64,000 nt of DNA from Porites lobata (taxonomy: Eukaryota > Cnidaria > Anthozoa > Scleractinia > Poritidae), in the NCBI GenBank assembly GCA_942486035.1, contig CALNXK010000025.1, positions 3,861,001-3,925,000 of the forward strand, in the 5' to 3' direction. Below the pieces are notes generated by a model that was not told the DNA's origin, ran no database searches, and saw nothing but the letters and a program-made list of their open reading frames with translations. This document shows, in pieces, positions 33,901 to 46,762 of this stretch (within the stretch, counting starts at the first letter, position 1; every line of letters starts with the position of its first letter). The position numbers were made by a program, and so were the translations under genes.

Positions 33901-36900
33901 ACATTATGGCACTTTTAAGCGGTCGGGGCTTGCTAAAAAGGTGGCAAATGGAACCAAATGGACATTAAGATGGCAAAACACATGATACCTTTTCCTATCC
34001 CCTTCATCGCAAAGCGATTTCAGCTTTTCAGGTCACAATGCTAATCCGTGAATATTTCTTTTTGATATGACCTTTTCACGAAGTGTAACTAGTAGTACTA
34101 TTAGCGCAAGACTGGCTGCACAAATCCTTAATCGAGTTTGAAGAGATGGCGGGCTTCACTTAGCACATCCGAATCTTTTCAAGACTGGGGACTGGGTGAC
34201 CTTACGACCATGTAATGGTTTCCTGACAAAGGATGGCAGAAATGGTAGGATAGTTTCAGAATTTGCAGTTTTGTCGTGTAGGAAGGAGGTGTATTATCAC
34301 TCTCTCCCCATCCCTCTCTTTACTTCCCAGAAAATAAATAATAAATCAATCGTAACTTAATCGCATAAACAGCGCCTACGTCTTGCGTGTTCATTTCCTG
34401 TTAATCGATTGTTCGTACGACTCATAATTAAGTTAGGTTATGTCGTGAAACCTCTGATTCAAGGGGGTCAAAAAATGATTCAAGAAACACAACTTAAACG
34501 TTTTCTTTACCACTGTGTGTGCTATCATTTTCTTCAGTTTTTTGCACAAAATTCCAATTAAACACCACAATCGGTAAATCAGCTGAATCAGTAGCATATG
34601 CCACTAACTACACTGACTGGCCGTGTCGTAAACCCTTAGGCGAAGTGTTTGTTAATTTGCTAACATAAACTCACCGGGAAATAACAGGAATTCGTTGTTA
34701 GTATTAAGTCAGGAAGCGACACTGGTTAAATCGCTAAACAGAGGGAACCAAAATCACCGGTTCACGATTTGCTATCATTTGACCAAAAGCAGAAATTTCT
34801 ACCTAAGGAAAAGAAAGGCATTTAAAGTTGTTTGGTCTTCTTCAAAGGAGATGCCGGAGGAACATTGTCACACCCACAAAAATGGTAACTTATTTTATAT
34901 TTACTTTCCAGAAAGAGCCATTATAACCTTATACTGTCACAATGAACTGACAAACAGTTGAAGTTTACTTTGATGACTAAAAGAGTATTTAACAGAATAC
35001 AATAGGAACAGAACGGCTTGAAGACTTCAGTATGCAATCAAACTGAAAACTTGAAGCTGCTGAATAAATTTCTCCTAGTGTACGATCTCATCGATAGTCT
35101 AAACAGAGCTTCTAAAACCAGTCCGCTTTACCTCGTGTTTTAATCGCGAAACCGATCCTCTGACATTCCTAGGTAATCTATGATTTGAAGTTATAAGTTT
35201 TAACGCAGATTTAGTACAAAATACACCCGCGGCATAGAAAGAAAGCTACAAAATGGATGTTAAAAGGAGGTTTAGTCACTTTAGAGAATGAAAAAGAGAG
35301 AATTTCAAATATAAAAGGGTTAACGTAAATGGCATATTTTTTATCTTTGCTAATGTAATGCCACCATCAGCCCATTTTGCTTTCAGTCTGGTGCCTGAGG
35401 AAAAATAACGACACGTTTTGACCTCAAAGTGCGAGGTGGAGCAATTCCATCAAATCCTGCATAAGAAACAATTTATCAAAAACGACATTCGCCTGTCGGC
35501 GATACTACTATTTTAACAAATGAGGCGCCGAGTACTACATCCCGACATTTTGTACGTGCCTATTTGACTTTTAGAATGATTAATTACCCTGGAAGGAAAC
35601 TTTAGTGGCGGAAATGGCACCGATTACTTAGGGTCATGGCGAACTCTAGAAAATCGTTAGAGGGACGATTTCTACTTATCATTTTGTGTGATAAGGGTAC
35701 AATAGTTTTCTTTTTACTCATACATTCCGAGGACAGGAATTTTGGACTATAACAGAAAACATCTTTTAATCGCTTGGCAGTGTGTAGAATTTCCACTTGC
35801 ACGGCAAAAATTTTACCAAGAACTGGTTTTGGCTATTAAGGCAATGATGTTTTTTGCATAAAGAAGTGAAAGAATAAGAGGAAATAGAATACTAAAAAAA
35901 TAATACGGATCCTTCTTGGAGCCCTCAGTTTGATTGAATAATTTGCGATTCCCGTTAAGATGGACACTCGAATTCTGTCGGTGGTTATAACCATGCAACA
36001 TGTCTAAAAGCCCTGATTAGAGAAAACGTTTAGTAAGCCTCGTAGGAACAGAGTTGACTTTGTGTTTCACCTTTTTCCCTGATCTGTGTTGCTGGAATGA
36101 ATGATAGTTCAAATATGTATCTTTGCCGCACTGACTGAAATCAAAATCAAGTCTTGTTAAATAGCTGTCAGTAATCTAAACACTTCAGAATATACATACA
36201 CTTGATGAACGTTGGAGCCTCTTTGTTGGGCATAACATGAACAGTGCAAAGAAGATCACTCATCATGTTTTTACGATCTTGTCAGGTTTTACTTCCTAAC
36301 AGACTGGCTGTTTCTTTGGTATTCAACCATTCTTTACTTTATTTTGCGGGTTCAATTAGACAGGAAAAATTATAGACCAAAACGTTTCTAGATAAAGTCC
36401 TTTTATTTGTTTTTAATCGAAAACGTTCTTAAATACGCACATTTTCGATGGGCCTCGGGGACACATTTATTCGAATATTTTGAGTGGTGTCAGTTTGTGA
36501 GAGAACATTGAAACCAATCATACTGATTCTTCTGATAACCAAGAGTCTTGGACTGTAAGTCTCTTGAGTATTCTCAGTAAAATGAAAAGTTTTGGAGAAT
36601 TTCAAATAATTATCAGAAGTCGAAGTCATAGATATTGACCATAAACTTATGATGACAAAGAAAATCGTTTCGTGTGAACAAATAACTCGCAAGTATAACT
36701 GAAACCCTAAATCACTTGCAAGTGACCATCAGTCTTACACACCTGTGTTTACTCTGAAATTTACATAACAATTAAACAGAAGTATGCGAGAAAATCGAAG
36801 ACTGACCTAGAGGGGTGGTTTTATTAATCAGCGTGGCCCACAGCAGTTTAACTTGGGCGGGCCATGATCTCTGATCTAATAGCCAGAGACCAAAAGATTA

Positions 36901-39900
36901 AAGTTCAGGACAGTGACCATCCAACTGGTACAAAGGTTTAAGCACCAGCATGTGGGTCTTGGAACACCCCTGCTGTTACCCCTATCGAGTGCCTAGATAT
37001 GGCCATTTTCGGACGGAGTAAAACGAAGAAACTCGAAGCGTTTAACACTAACATTTGGTTAAACCCGGTCCTGGATAGCTGGAGTGCCATTACAGAAAAA
37101 ACGAAAGGTAGTCAAGCACCCATAGGACAGTAAGTCTCTTGATTATACCCTGTAAAATAACTAGTTTTGGAAAATTTTGAAGTCATCACATACTGATAAT
37201 AGACTCATGATGATTAAGAAAATCTCAGTTTCGTGTGATCAAATAACTTGCTAAAGTACGTTTTAAATCATAAATCACTTGCAAGTGACCGTCGATCTAA
37301 CACATCTGTGTCTACTCGGCATTGACATGTCAGTATGCAACAAAATTATCTTGACCAAAAGACTGGCACAAATATATGCAAGAAAAAATCGACGCGGACA
37401 AAAGATTGACCTTGTGAGGTGGCTTCGTTAATCAGGTGGCCCACACTAGTTGAACTTGGGCGGGCCATGATCTCTGATATACAAGCCAGAGACATAAAGA
37501 TTAAACTTCAGCACAGAGAACATGTATCCATGGCACAAAGGTCTTAGTGCCAGGACGTGCACCTATAGCCAGTGCCTTATGGCCATTTTCGGACGAACTT
37601 AAACATAAAGAAACTTGAAACGTTGGACATAAACATTTGGGTTAAGTCGGTTTTGGACAGTCTGTATGCAAATGTTCAATATTTTGTTTTTAAATTATAA
37701 GAACACTTAATATGGTGCTCTACTAGTGAGAAATCGAGTAAACCAGAAGGTGCTCCACCCTCACACTATACTCTTATGTTTCCTAATTGTCCATAACTTG
37801 TAATGCCATTAAAACGGCGTTTTACATAAAAAAAAGCTTCTGAAATCGTTCTTAATATGCACATTTTTCGATAGGCTTCAGAGACAACATCTGTTTAATA
37901 TTTTGAGGGGTGTTTTGTGAGAGAGAACATGGGCGGTTACAATAACCAGTAATACTGATTCTTCTGATAGAAAAAGTATTCCTATCATACTAAGTTAGCA
38001 ATTTTAAGGAATGTTTCAAACGGCCTTAATGTGAACACAGATAGTTCACCCAGTGCCATTACAGAAAAAAGAAAGCTAGCAGTACTAGTCAAGAGCCTTT
38101 TGAGTATATTCTGCAAAATAAAACGTTTTGGAGAATTTCAAATACTTATCAGAAGTTGAAGTCATAGATACTAATCATCAACTTATGATGATTAAGAAAA
38201 TCTTTTCGTGTGATCAAATAACTCGCAAAAGTACGTTTAAAACGATAAATCACTTACAATTGACCATCAGTCTACTAACACATCTGTGTTTACTCTAAAA
38301 TAACATCTCAGTTATGCACTTGTGGTATGCAAGAAAATCGAAGACAGACCCAGTAAGTTGGCTTTATTAACCAGTTTGGCACTGCAGTAGTTGAACTTTG
38401 GCGGGCCATGATCTCTGATCTCCGAGCCAGAGACCAGAAGATTAAAGTCAAGACAGTGACCATGCATGTATCCATGACACAAAGGTTTAAGTGCTAGGAT
38501 GTTGGCCTTGCTGCATCCTAGCGAATGATTGCTTTACACTATGTTATGGCCACTTTCGGAAGAATTTAAAACATAGATAAACTTAAAACGTTTGACATTC
38601 ACATTTGGTTAAAATCGGTTTTGGATGCCCGCAAAAAAGGGGCGTCTTACATCAATAAAACCTTGAGCGCAAAAATTGCATTTAAGTTAATGCTGAAAAT
38701 GATATGTGTATTAAGAATGCCGCAACACAACTTATCTAAAAAATTGCTTCTCGATCGCCTGACAAGTTCATTTAAATTAAATTTTGACAATATGCCAGTA
38801 TAACTAAACGTTCCGCGATGGCTGGAGTTAATCCGTTGTAGTCGTTTCCTATAAATTCAAGGTAACTGTCTGTTTTAGAGCAAACTCACATTACTTACAT
38901 GCTGCCACACCAGTTTCAGTTATTGAAGTACAATACTTGAATTCAACAGCAATTAGCCCCTCGTAGTTGGAGAGAATTTTATGACCGGGAGTCACGACGC
39001 GAAGAGAGGGGCGCAGCCGAGGGAGACTTCGAATTTTAAGCACTCGCCTGCCTGATACTGATACAGTCAACTCCCTCTAAGACGGACGCCTTTGGGACCA
39101 GCACTATGAATCAATCTTAGAGAAATGTCCGTCTTATAGAGATTCAACTTAAAGGATTATAGAAAGGCAGGGACCAACTCTAGGTGTCCGTCTTAGCGAG
39201 GTGTCCGTTAAAAGAGAGTTGACTGTAAATACAGGTTTATAGGTCTGGGCTCAGTTGTTCAAAAGGTGGATAGCGCTATCCATGGGATAAATATCAACCG
39301 AGTGAATAATGTAATTGCTTTTTTTTTCCTAATACTCATCCACTGGATTGTGATCCATCCGGTGGATAGCGCTATCCAACGTTTTAACAACCGTGGCCAG
39401 ATACTGGAAAAGAACTCTAGAATTCAAGCGTCGATATTGAGCAGTCGAGCATTGACGCCAACTTCTCCACTGCAGTATTCATAAAAGTAAAGGAAATTAT
39501 TTGCTTTGAACGCAGATGTTATTCTTGACAATCAAGATGATAAAGGAAGACGCAAGCCAAGACGCATGCGCACTTGTTTCACTCCTCGGCAACTTCAAGT
39601 TTTAGAGCAGACCTTTTGCAAGACACATTATCCAGATGTGCTACTAAGGGAGCAGTTAGCAAATTTTACAAACCTACCAGAATCAAGAATACAGGTAAAT
39701 AAGAATTACTTGGCTTTGGTTGGGAAAAGGACCAAAATGTAACAATCATTTGAATTACAGTCCACTCCCTGTAAGACACATCACTTTGGGCCCAGCACTT
39801 AAAGTGCGTCTAAGAGAAGTGTCCGTCAAATAGAGAGTCAACTTAAAGGAATATAGAAAGGCAGGGACCAACTCTGGGTGTCCGTCTTAGCAGGGTGTCC

Positions 39901-41078
39901 GTCTTATAGAGGTGTCCGTTAAAAGGCAGTTGACTGTATCCGTCTTGTATAGAGAGTCAACTTAAAGGAACATAGAAAGGCACGGACCAGCTCTTGGTGT
40001 CCGTCTTATAGAGGTGTCCGTTAAAAGGCAGTTGACTGTATCCGTCTTCTAGGATTATAGAAATGCAGCGACCAGCTCTTGGTGTCCGTCTTCGCGAGGA
40101 GTCCGTTAAAAGAGAGTTAACTGTATTACCGTTTTAGAAAATATTTCTAGAATATGCTGTGGAGTGACTGGATAGATCAAGGGAGGGGAACAAAGAAGAA
40201 TATAGAGAGGAACAAGAAGGGGAAAGGTGCGGTATGGGAGAGAAGAAGAGGAATCTACCGATATATGGATTAACAACAGAGAAGAGAAAATTGAAGTCAA
40301 AAAATTCAAACTTGTAAAATTATGGGATTGGTTAGAATATTCAGAAAGGAACAAGATGAAAAACGCCCCCTTGTCAAAAATCAGCCTGTTAGTGCAATTT
40401 GGTGGGTAGGTATATGCCCCGGTTTGCTCTGATGACTCCGTACAAGTTCTTCTAAAATTGGCTTGGATAGTAACGATGACCATAACGCCTAGTTTATCAC
40501 CAATCTGCACCAACAGGCTGATTTTTGGCAAGTAAACTTCTTTCACAAATTTTATTTTTGTTACGTCATCACTTCTTATCTCTATTGCCTCGTTAGGACA
40601 GTCCGTTAGTTCTCATTTCATCGATGTCCTTCTCAGAAACGTTTAATCAATTTGTTTGGTCCTCTTACAGGTATGGTTCAAAAATCGCAGAGCAAAGTAT
40701 CGAAAACACGAGAAGTCCGGAGTTGAGCTAACATCAAAAAGGAGTCTCTCAAGTTTCTGTAATGCTGAGACCATAGGAAACAGGCATGAATGTTCACTCT
40801 CCCACCTCTCCTTTTACCAATCTCCAAGAAATAGCAATCGGCCAGTTATGTCACCTGTTCTCAGAAGAAAACCAGAAATGGAACGACCACGCGATCATGG
40901 TCATCATCTTCCGAGCATGTCAACATTTCTCCCGCCAGTTCATGAAATGCTTCCACATAACATGATGACGTCATCGTTTCACCCATTCTCTTGCACATCT
41001 GAGCCATATCGACAACAATCATTCCCTTCATACACCCTCAGGCATTTTACTGATGGGTCTCCATTTGGTTACAATTAA
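30937..41078 (+). CDS. Dmbx: Dmbx-like paired-class homeobox gene D (3 exons, 8.4-kb first intron)
   Basis: Exons 30937-31108, 39516-39694 and 40671-41078 give 252 residues; a second in-frame ATG at 30955 would give 246. Exon 1 has an eh1-like motif (PFNITSILRND) and ends SLAERLA, which joins DVILDNQDD in exon 2. The homeodomain reads RRMRTCFTPRQL ... KTHYPDVLLREQL ... PESRIQ / VWFKNRRAKYRKHEK: K50 is present and residue 7 is Cys where the other three have Ala. The tail is Ser/His/Pro/Met-rich (ending GSPFGYN) and shares no obvious similarity with the paralogues. Splice phases (1, then 0) are identical to genes A-C. The first intron is three to five times longer than in the paralogues because of repeats, including a triplicated block (36448-38629) and MITEs immediately before exon 2. 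Exon pairing across 8.4 kb is inferred from phase and from the split LAERLA/DVILD segment. Nuclear transcription factor. Confidence 0.84.
36448..38629. repeat. Triplicated ~0.6-0.75-kb block in gene D intron 1
   Basis: Three diverged direct copies: about 36448-37077, 37129-37665 and 37861-38629. Anchors recur in the same order: an AAGTCAT...TGATGA block (36623, 37169, 38157), CGTGTGA(A/T)CAAATAACT, GGGCGGGCCATGATCTCTGA (36854, 37455, ~38399) and an ACATTTGG(G)TTAA run near each copy end. The middle copy lacks the opening TCGATGGGCCTC-like segment that copies 1 and 3 have. Confidence 0.85.
39063..39226. mobile_element. Tc1/mariner-like MITE upstream of gene D exon 2
   Basis: Ends CAGTCAACTCCCTCTAAGAC and GAGAGTTGACTG, flanked by TA on both sides (TA target duplication). 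The internal GTCCGTCTTA words are shared with the arrays at 39758-40123 and 46361-46762. It is 164 bp long, and lies 290 bp before homeodomain exon 2. Confidence 0.75.
39254..39391. mobile_element. MITE with GGTGGATAGCGCTATCC termini
   Basis: Inverted ends GTTGTTCAAAAGGTGGATAG... and ...CCAACGTTTTAACAAC. Each end contains the palindrome GGATAGCGCTATCC, so each terminus can itself form a hairpin. A 138-bp element 124 bp before exon 2 of gene D. No clear TSD. Confidence 0.7.
39758..40123. mobile_element. Tc1/mariner-like element with three tandem 3' halves (gene D intron 2)
   Basis: Begins TA-CAGTCCACTCCC and ends GAGTTAACTG-TA. After one 5' head, the 3' half (about 90-110 bp: TATAGAAAGGCAGGGACCA ... 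GTTGACTGTA) is repeated three times, each ending in the terminal repeat. The same layout recurs at 46361-46762. Confidence 0.75.
40370..40532. mobile_element. Palindromic-ended MITE in gene D intron 2
   Basis: 35-bp imperfect inverted ends (40370-40404 and 40498-40532), both containing CAAAAATCAGCCTGTT and complement. A 163-bp element 140 bp before the last exon of gene D. The 146-codon minus-strand frame crossing it is a by-product. Confidence 0.75.
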
Positions 41079-43536
41079 TACTGTTAAAATATTACAATTT
41101 TTATACGCAGGAGCTTCACCAATAGATGGTAACGGATCGAATTTAGTACTTTTAAATTGCCATTTTTTTTGGCTTTTATTGAACCCACGTTGATTGAGAC
41201 TGTATTAAACTGCTGATTATACCTACGAATATCCATGTAACGCCATACCAGTGTACTGTTGTTCATAAATTTGCTTACGGGCTGTGGTGATCTGTTTGTA
41301 TTTAATTAGTTTTTTGACCATAGAGGAACAAAACATGACAGCGTTGCTTTATTTTTATGGGCTAGTGAACTCTGTACTTTCATCCCAACTTTCTGCTCTG
41401 TATGATATTCTTGAAGCTTACTGGCTTATCGAGTGTGTATAATGGCCTACAACCCGCGATTTTCATGCGTTAATGGCTTCTTTCCTCCTCATCAACTGTT
41501 TTGGGAACTTAAAAGAGTAATTTTAACTTGACATTAATTTGTAATTTTTCCTTTCAAAGCTTATTTCGGTTTAGTACTTACGTCCCTATTAGGACATCTT
41601 GCTGCAGTTATTACACTTTAACAAATGATGTAGAGCACTCCGTTTGAATAACTAAAGGTTTAGAAACTTGTTCATGATCTGACCGCTAAGAAATACACCT
41701 ATTAGCGAGTAAAATAGGTTACTCTTAATTCCTGTCTCTCACACAAATTTTACTGCAGGTGTACAAAAAACTTTAGGGACCTTAAGATACACCGTTTTTT
41801 TTTTCTCTTCGGGTAAGGGTAGGTGAACAGTTTTGTAAAGTAGTTATATAAAAGGGAACAATGATTTCCCAGATGTGTAAATGGCATCACCGTTCCCAGG
41901 CATCGCTTTTAGCTGTTTTTCCGGGGGTAAGATGCCACCTACCCTATTAACGGCTACGGGTTCCAATAATTTATCCGTAGACGGAAACGGTTTATCTTTA
42001 GGTCTCTGTTAAACAAAAATTTGCTTACGGCTTATCATACTTGTACTCCTGTGCTACTTTAATAATGAAACGAAATATTATGAAAAAGCGATTGGTCAGG
42101 GCTTTCCTCTTTGATAAATTTGGTTACAATGTTTGCGTTGCATCAACCTGCGCAATTTCTTACACGGAGATCGTTAACTAAAAATTGAAAAATTTAATTG
42201 ATTTCTTTAATGTGCATTATATACTCTCTGGTCGGTTAAGTAAATGTTTCGGTTTGTTTCACCTACTTTAACTATAACATAAAATGAAGGAGGCCGAAAT
42301 GTATACCTGTATTCGAACTCTCTTAAGACACCTTGGGAGTATGTAACTCCAACCTCTCAAGCCATTTAGTAGCTTTTGACTGGATTTAATTCAGCAATTT
42401 TTGCTGGAAAAGAAAAGAGTTAATCGTCTTACATGACCCTTCCAATTTACTATATCAGATCCTGAATTATTTAAAACTCTGAACAATCAATCAAATGTTG
42501 TAAATAAAGTAATAGCCATCATCATCTTTTGAGTTGATTACTGGTCTTACAAAAACGTGGGACTTTAAAGTCCCATGTTTAAACGGACTATGTCAGGAGG
42601 ATATTGCTGTTTTAGGTCAATTCTGTGCTAAAGTCATTTCTTAGTACCTTTATCCATACACAAAATGCTCCGGCCTGTAAAGTTATGAAGAAGAGAGTAA
42701 TCCAATCTCATCAGGGAGTTCTAACCACAATATTTTCTTTGGTGATTTTTGCAGACATGGCTTTCAAACTTGAAAGAGTTATCCCAATTTTTTCAAGTTT
42801 TAATCCGTGTCCATCTTTGCCATCCTAGCAACAGACGACAAGGAACAGTTTCAGTGCCTAAATATAGTGTTAAATAACAAAACTGCACCATTATTTTTGG
42901 ATTTCAATCGATGCGAACACAAGTTGTAGCTTTTTAAAAAGACAACAATCATAGCGTGACAGAGCCCTTCTAACCAGCTTTATGCCCACGGTCTGATGGT
43001 CGAAAAATAGAATTTCTTTGCCCACGATCGATCAACGTTATGCCATGGATAGACTTAGGATAAGTTATGTTTTACGTTTTCTGTACTGTCTGTTTGTCTA
43101 AGTGCCTCAACATTTTCGTTCGAAGGAGAAGTAAAAATAGGAAATCATTCTTTCAAATTTGTAATGTGTTGCTTTACAAAAAAGCAACGTTGCTCACTGA
43201 TTTGAATATATGAGTTTTTCGCGGGCATTTGGTTCTCATAAAGCCAACTTCAGTTTCCTAATTCAATAGTAAATAACAGACTTGACTCAAAAAATATTTT
43301 AAGACTTCAAGGAAGGACATAGAAGCAAAAAAAAAACATCACAGTGGATAATTAATCTCATTATTCCTTTAAGTTGACTCTCTAAAGACGGACACACAGT
43401 GTTGGTCCCAAAGGTGCCTGTCTTAGAGGGACTTAACTGTAGTCCTCTTCAAGATGAATGAATATATGAAAGCGTTCATGAAAGATTATACCCTTTAAAA
43501 GCCTTTCACTAACAATGAAAAAAAAAAGCCAACAAA

Positions 43537-44438
43537 CAGTGGAACCTCTCCTTTGGGACACCTCTCATTGGACACAAAATTTGGTCCCGGAAAAGTGTTC
43601 ACATAACCTTTGTATTTGTTACCTCTATTGAAGGGACACCTCCATTCAGGCGAAAGGGACACTTTTTGAGGGTCCCGAAACTCGGGTTTAACCCCCGGGG
43701 GGATACTCCCATACATTACATATACGGGTATGTGCCGCCCAAAGGGGTCGTGATTTTGAAGCTCCTGATTTAGAACGGGGTATCCATTTCAGAGGCGTTT
43801 TCTAGAACGGGGTATAATATTTCGAACGCACGAAAGCTCCATTTGTTGGCAGCCATTTGAAAGTATTCAAGGACAGATTGCTTTTAAAAATACGGTTCAA
43901 TACGTTAACAAGCAAACCGTTGTACTCTTGTTGCACCCTAGAACGGAGTATAAAAAATTGGCCCATTTCTAGAACGGGGTATCATTTTTACGGGAAATTT
44001 TTTCCAGAACGGGGTGCCATTTTGGAGTCCCGGGCGGCACATACCCACCCAAAAAATACCCAAGTGCCCCCCCCGGGGTTTAACCTCCATTTAGGGGAAC
44101 ACCTACACCACTTAAAAAGTGACTGACCACCAAAATCATTGATAAGTTTAAGTGCATACTAATCACAATGGCGATAACTTTCAAAAGATGAACTATCTCA
44201 CTAAAATCGATGCACGACACTTGTGGGAATTCAACACACAACATCGCAGAGATAAGTTGATCGTGATATTTTATACATAACCGAGTTACTTGAAATAATG
44301 ACTGCAGCAAATACCGAGCCGTGAGACAGAATAAAAGAATTTATTTATTGGTTAATTATCAACAAACCCCAGCCCAACCTCCATTCAAGGGACACTTGCC
44401 TTGGTCCCGAGGGTGTCCCTTGAATAGAGGTTCCACTG
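43537..44438. mobile_element. Tc1-like CAGTGGAACC element, split by a second element
   Basis: Outer inverted ends CAGTGGAACCTCTCC and AGAGGTTCCACTG, with GGGACACC/GGTGTCCC words inside. The two halves (43537-43693 and 44078-44438) are separated by the insertion at 43694-44077. Confidence 0.75.
43694..44077. mobile_element. Nested hAT-like MITE, CCCGGGGGG ends
   Basis: A 384-bp element beginning CCCGGGGGGATACTCCC and ending GTGCCCCCCCCGGG, with an 8-bp TSD GTTTAACC (43686-43693 and 44078-44085). Internally a TAGAACGGGGTAT motif occurs several times. Its insertion dates after the outer element. Confidence 0.82.
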
Positions 44439-46360
44439 TAATTAAAGTTTTGGTCATCCTGGTGCATTTAGCCTACATTAGGGCTGAATACATACAACTT
44501 TTAATCGTATAATATGTAACTAAAAACAAAAAAAGGCTTTTGTTTTCGTTGCATTTAGAATCTCAAGCAGATCAAACCGATGAGAAATCACAAAAAATGC
44601 ATACCCAATGGATGGCCAGAAACCTAGCCGTTGAGTTGCTCGTTTTACATACAGTTCCTAGTTGCTTAGCACAAAAACACGTCCATGTTCAGTTGAACGT
44701 TATTATTACTTCAGCGTGAAAACTTATCCAATGTGTCATCGTCACTGAATTAGTAAGCTTCACTAGCTATAAAGTATTTTACTCCTCCCACGGGATAGAA
44801 ACTAGGAATAGGCCGGGTGACGAGGTTGAAATACTAAGTTCTAGGTGGCATTCGTTATAGAATGGCATCGAAAATATTGAAAGTGAGTGCATCCCTATAA
44901 GAACTTCTATTTATTCTTCCTACTCGACAAATGATAATTAGGTATACACAGATCAGAGTGCTTTACTCGGTCGCCCTATATCTGACGCTCGATCAAAGGT
45001 TACATGAATTTTCTTAAAATTCGCAACACGAATTTTCATAAAATTCAAACCGCGGAAATCCCCGAGTAGTCTTGTATGTACCCTGTATACGGAAATTTAT
45101 GAGGTATTACAAAACCGTGTCAGGTGGAGGCGTATGAATTTCGTTGCATAAAATACTGATAAAAGGTGACAGAGATAGATTCAAATTGCCTTCCCTATGG
45201 GCTCATAAAAGGGCAAAAAAAATGGTTGTTTCTTAAGAACGAGTGAGGGGAAAACATTCACGCATATCAATGCTACACAAAGAACGCATGCGCGAACGCA
45301 AGATTACTGTGAATTTCTAAATTTGTAATAAGAAAGCTGCTTTTAAGCGCCTGATTTTTCATCCTAAATTTTCGTTGGCTTCTGTCCGCCTTCATCTTGT
45401 TTCATAGCAAAAAAAATCAGGTCGGGAAAAAAACATTTTCCTTTTGAAAAATGTATCGATCGGAGTTACCCGACTCGAGTAAATTTCTACAGTTTATTCG
45501 ATTATTTTAGCTGCATTGCAAGCTGAATAAACAGCAGAACACAACAACAATATATTCCTAACAAAAAGTTAAACCATAAATTGCGCACAATATATTAAGC
45601 AAGATATCATGCACGTAATCCTGATTGGAAACCATTTGCTTGAGAACGTTGTATCCTTGGCCGTTATTTACTCCTAGAAAAAAAGTCCCGCCACCTCTTT
45701 TGCGCTCGAAATTCTGATTTATAATCTCTGCAATATTTACATTATCTAAGGATCAACTTAAGTAAACGCACGACCATTCTTAGAGTTTGACTTAAAATGC
45801 ATACATTTGAACCACTTCTGGTTATCGACTCTTTTTGAGAAACGGACTTACGCAATGTTATTCAAAATGCATCTCAGGCGGTCTTGGGCGAAGACCGCCT
45901 GCTTCAAGTATATAAATTTAATGAAACCGCATCCACATGTATTGATGGGTATAATAAAGGCAGCGTTTGAACTTCAAATCATTGTTCAAGATGCAGCTCA
46001 CATAAAGTAAAGTCTATAAGCCATAATACAGTCAACTAACATGATTTCACTAACAGGGAAAATCAGAGTACTCTACAGAAACACAAACGGACTCCGATCT
46101 TCCATCGATCTCGTGTTTGACACGGCATGGATGTTATTGACAACAGTAAAGGTAAGTGACAAGATTAGGAAAAGGTCGAGAACATTTTATAATATTTACA
46201 AGTGCAATGCTGATGATTTGTGATTCCCAACTGGCCTTTATCCAAATAGCTACTCTGGTAAAAGTTAGCCTATTAAAGTATCGGGCGTTCCTGGGGGAAA
46301 AAGGGAAAGAGAGAAGCCCTCTAAAATCTCCTCTCCCCTAACCCCTAAGGAAGGCCTATA

Positions 46361-46762
46361 CAGTCAACTCTCTAAGACGGACACCTTTGGTACTAGCACT
46401 ATGAGTCCGTCTTAGAGAAATGTCCATTGTATAGAGAAGCAACTTAAAGAAATATAGAAAGACAGGGACCAACTCTGGGTGACCCTCTTAGCGAGGTGTC
46501 CGTCTTATAGAGGTGGCCGTTAAAAGGCAGTTGACTGTATCCGTGTTGTATAGAGATGTCAACTTAAAGGAACATAGAAAGGCAGGGACCTACTCTGGGT
46601 GTTCGTCTTATAGAAGTGTCCGTTGAAAGAGAGTTGACTGTATCCGTCTTATATAGAGAGTCAAGTTAACTAAGGTTTATAGAAAGACAGGGACCTACTC
46701 TTGGTGTCCGTCTTAGCGAAGTGTCCGTCTTACAGATGTTTCCCTTAAAAGAGAGTTGACTG
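46361..46762. mobile_element. Second Tc1/mariner-like element with tandem 3' halves
   Basis: TA-CAGTCAACTCTC ... GAGTTGACTG-TA. One complete head and three successive 3' halves each ending GTTGACTGTA, in the same arrangement as 39758-40123. A truncated relative lies at 43374-43442. Confidence 0.75.

Larger units (their letters stand above)
31109..39515 (+). other. 8.4-kb first intron of gene D
   Basis: Donor G|GTAGGT at 31109; acceptor CGCAG before 39516. No coding exon was found inside. From 31.1 to 36.4 kb I see mainly unique AT-rich sequence. Then comes a triplicated block (36448-38629), a Tc1/mariner-like MITE (39063-39226) and a palindromic-ended MITE (39254-39391). Confidence 0.55.

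Noticed and set aside
40106..40546. 146-codon minus-strand frame in gene D intron 2
   Set aside because: It crosses a palindromic MITE and a Tc1-like array; its length comes from repeat composition, not from a gene.
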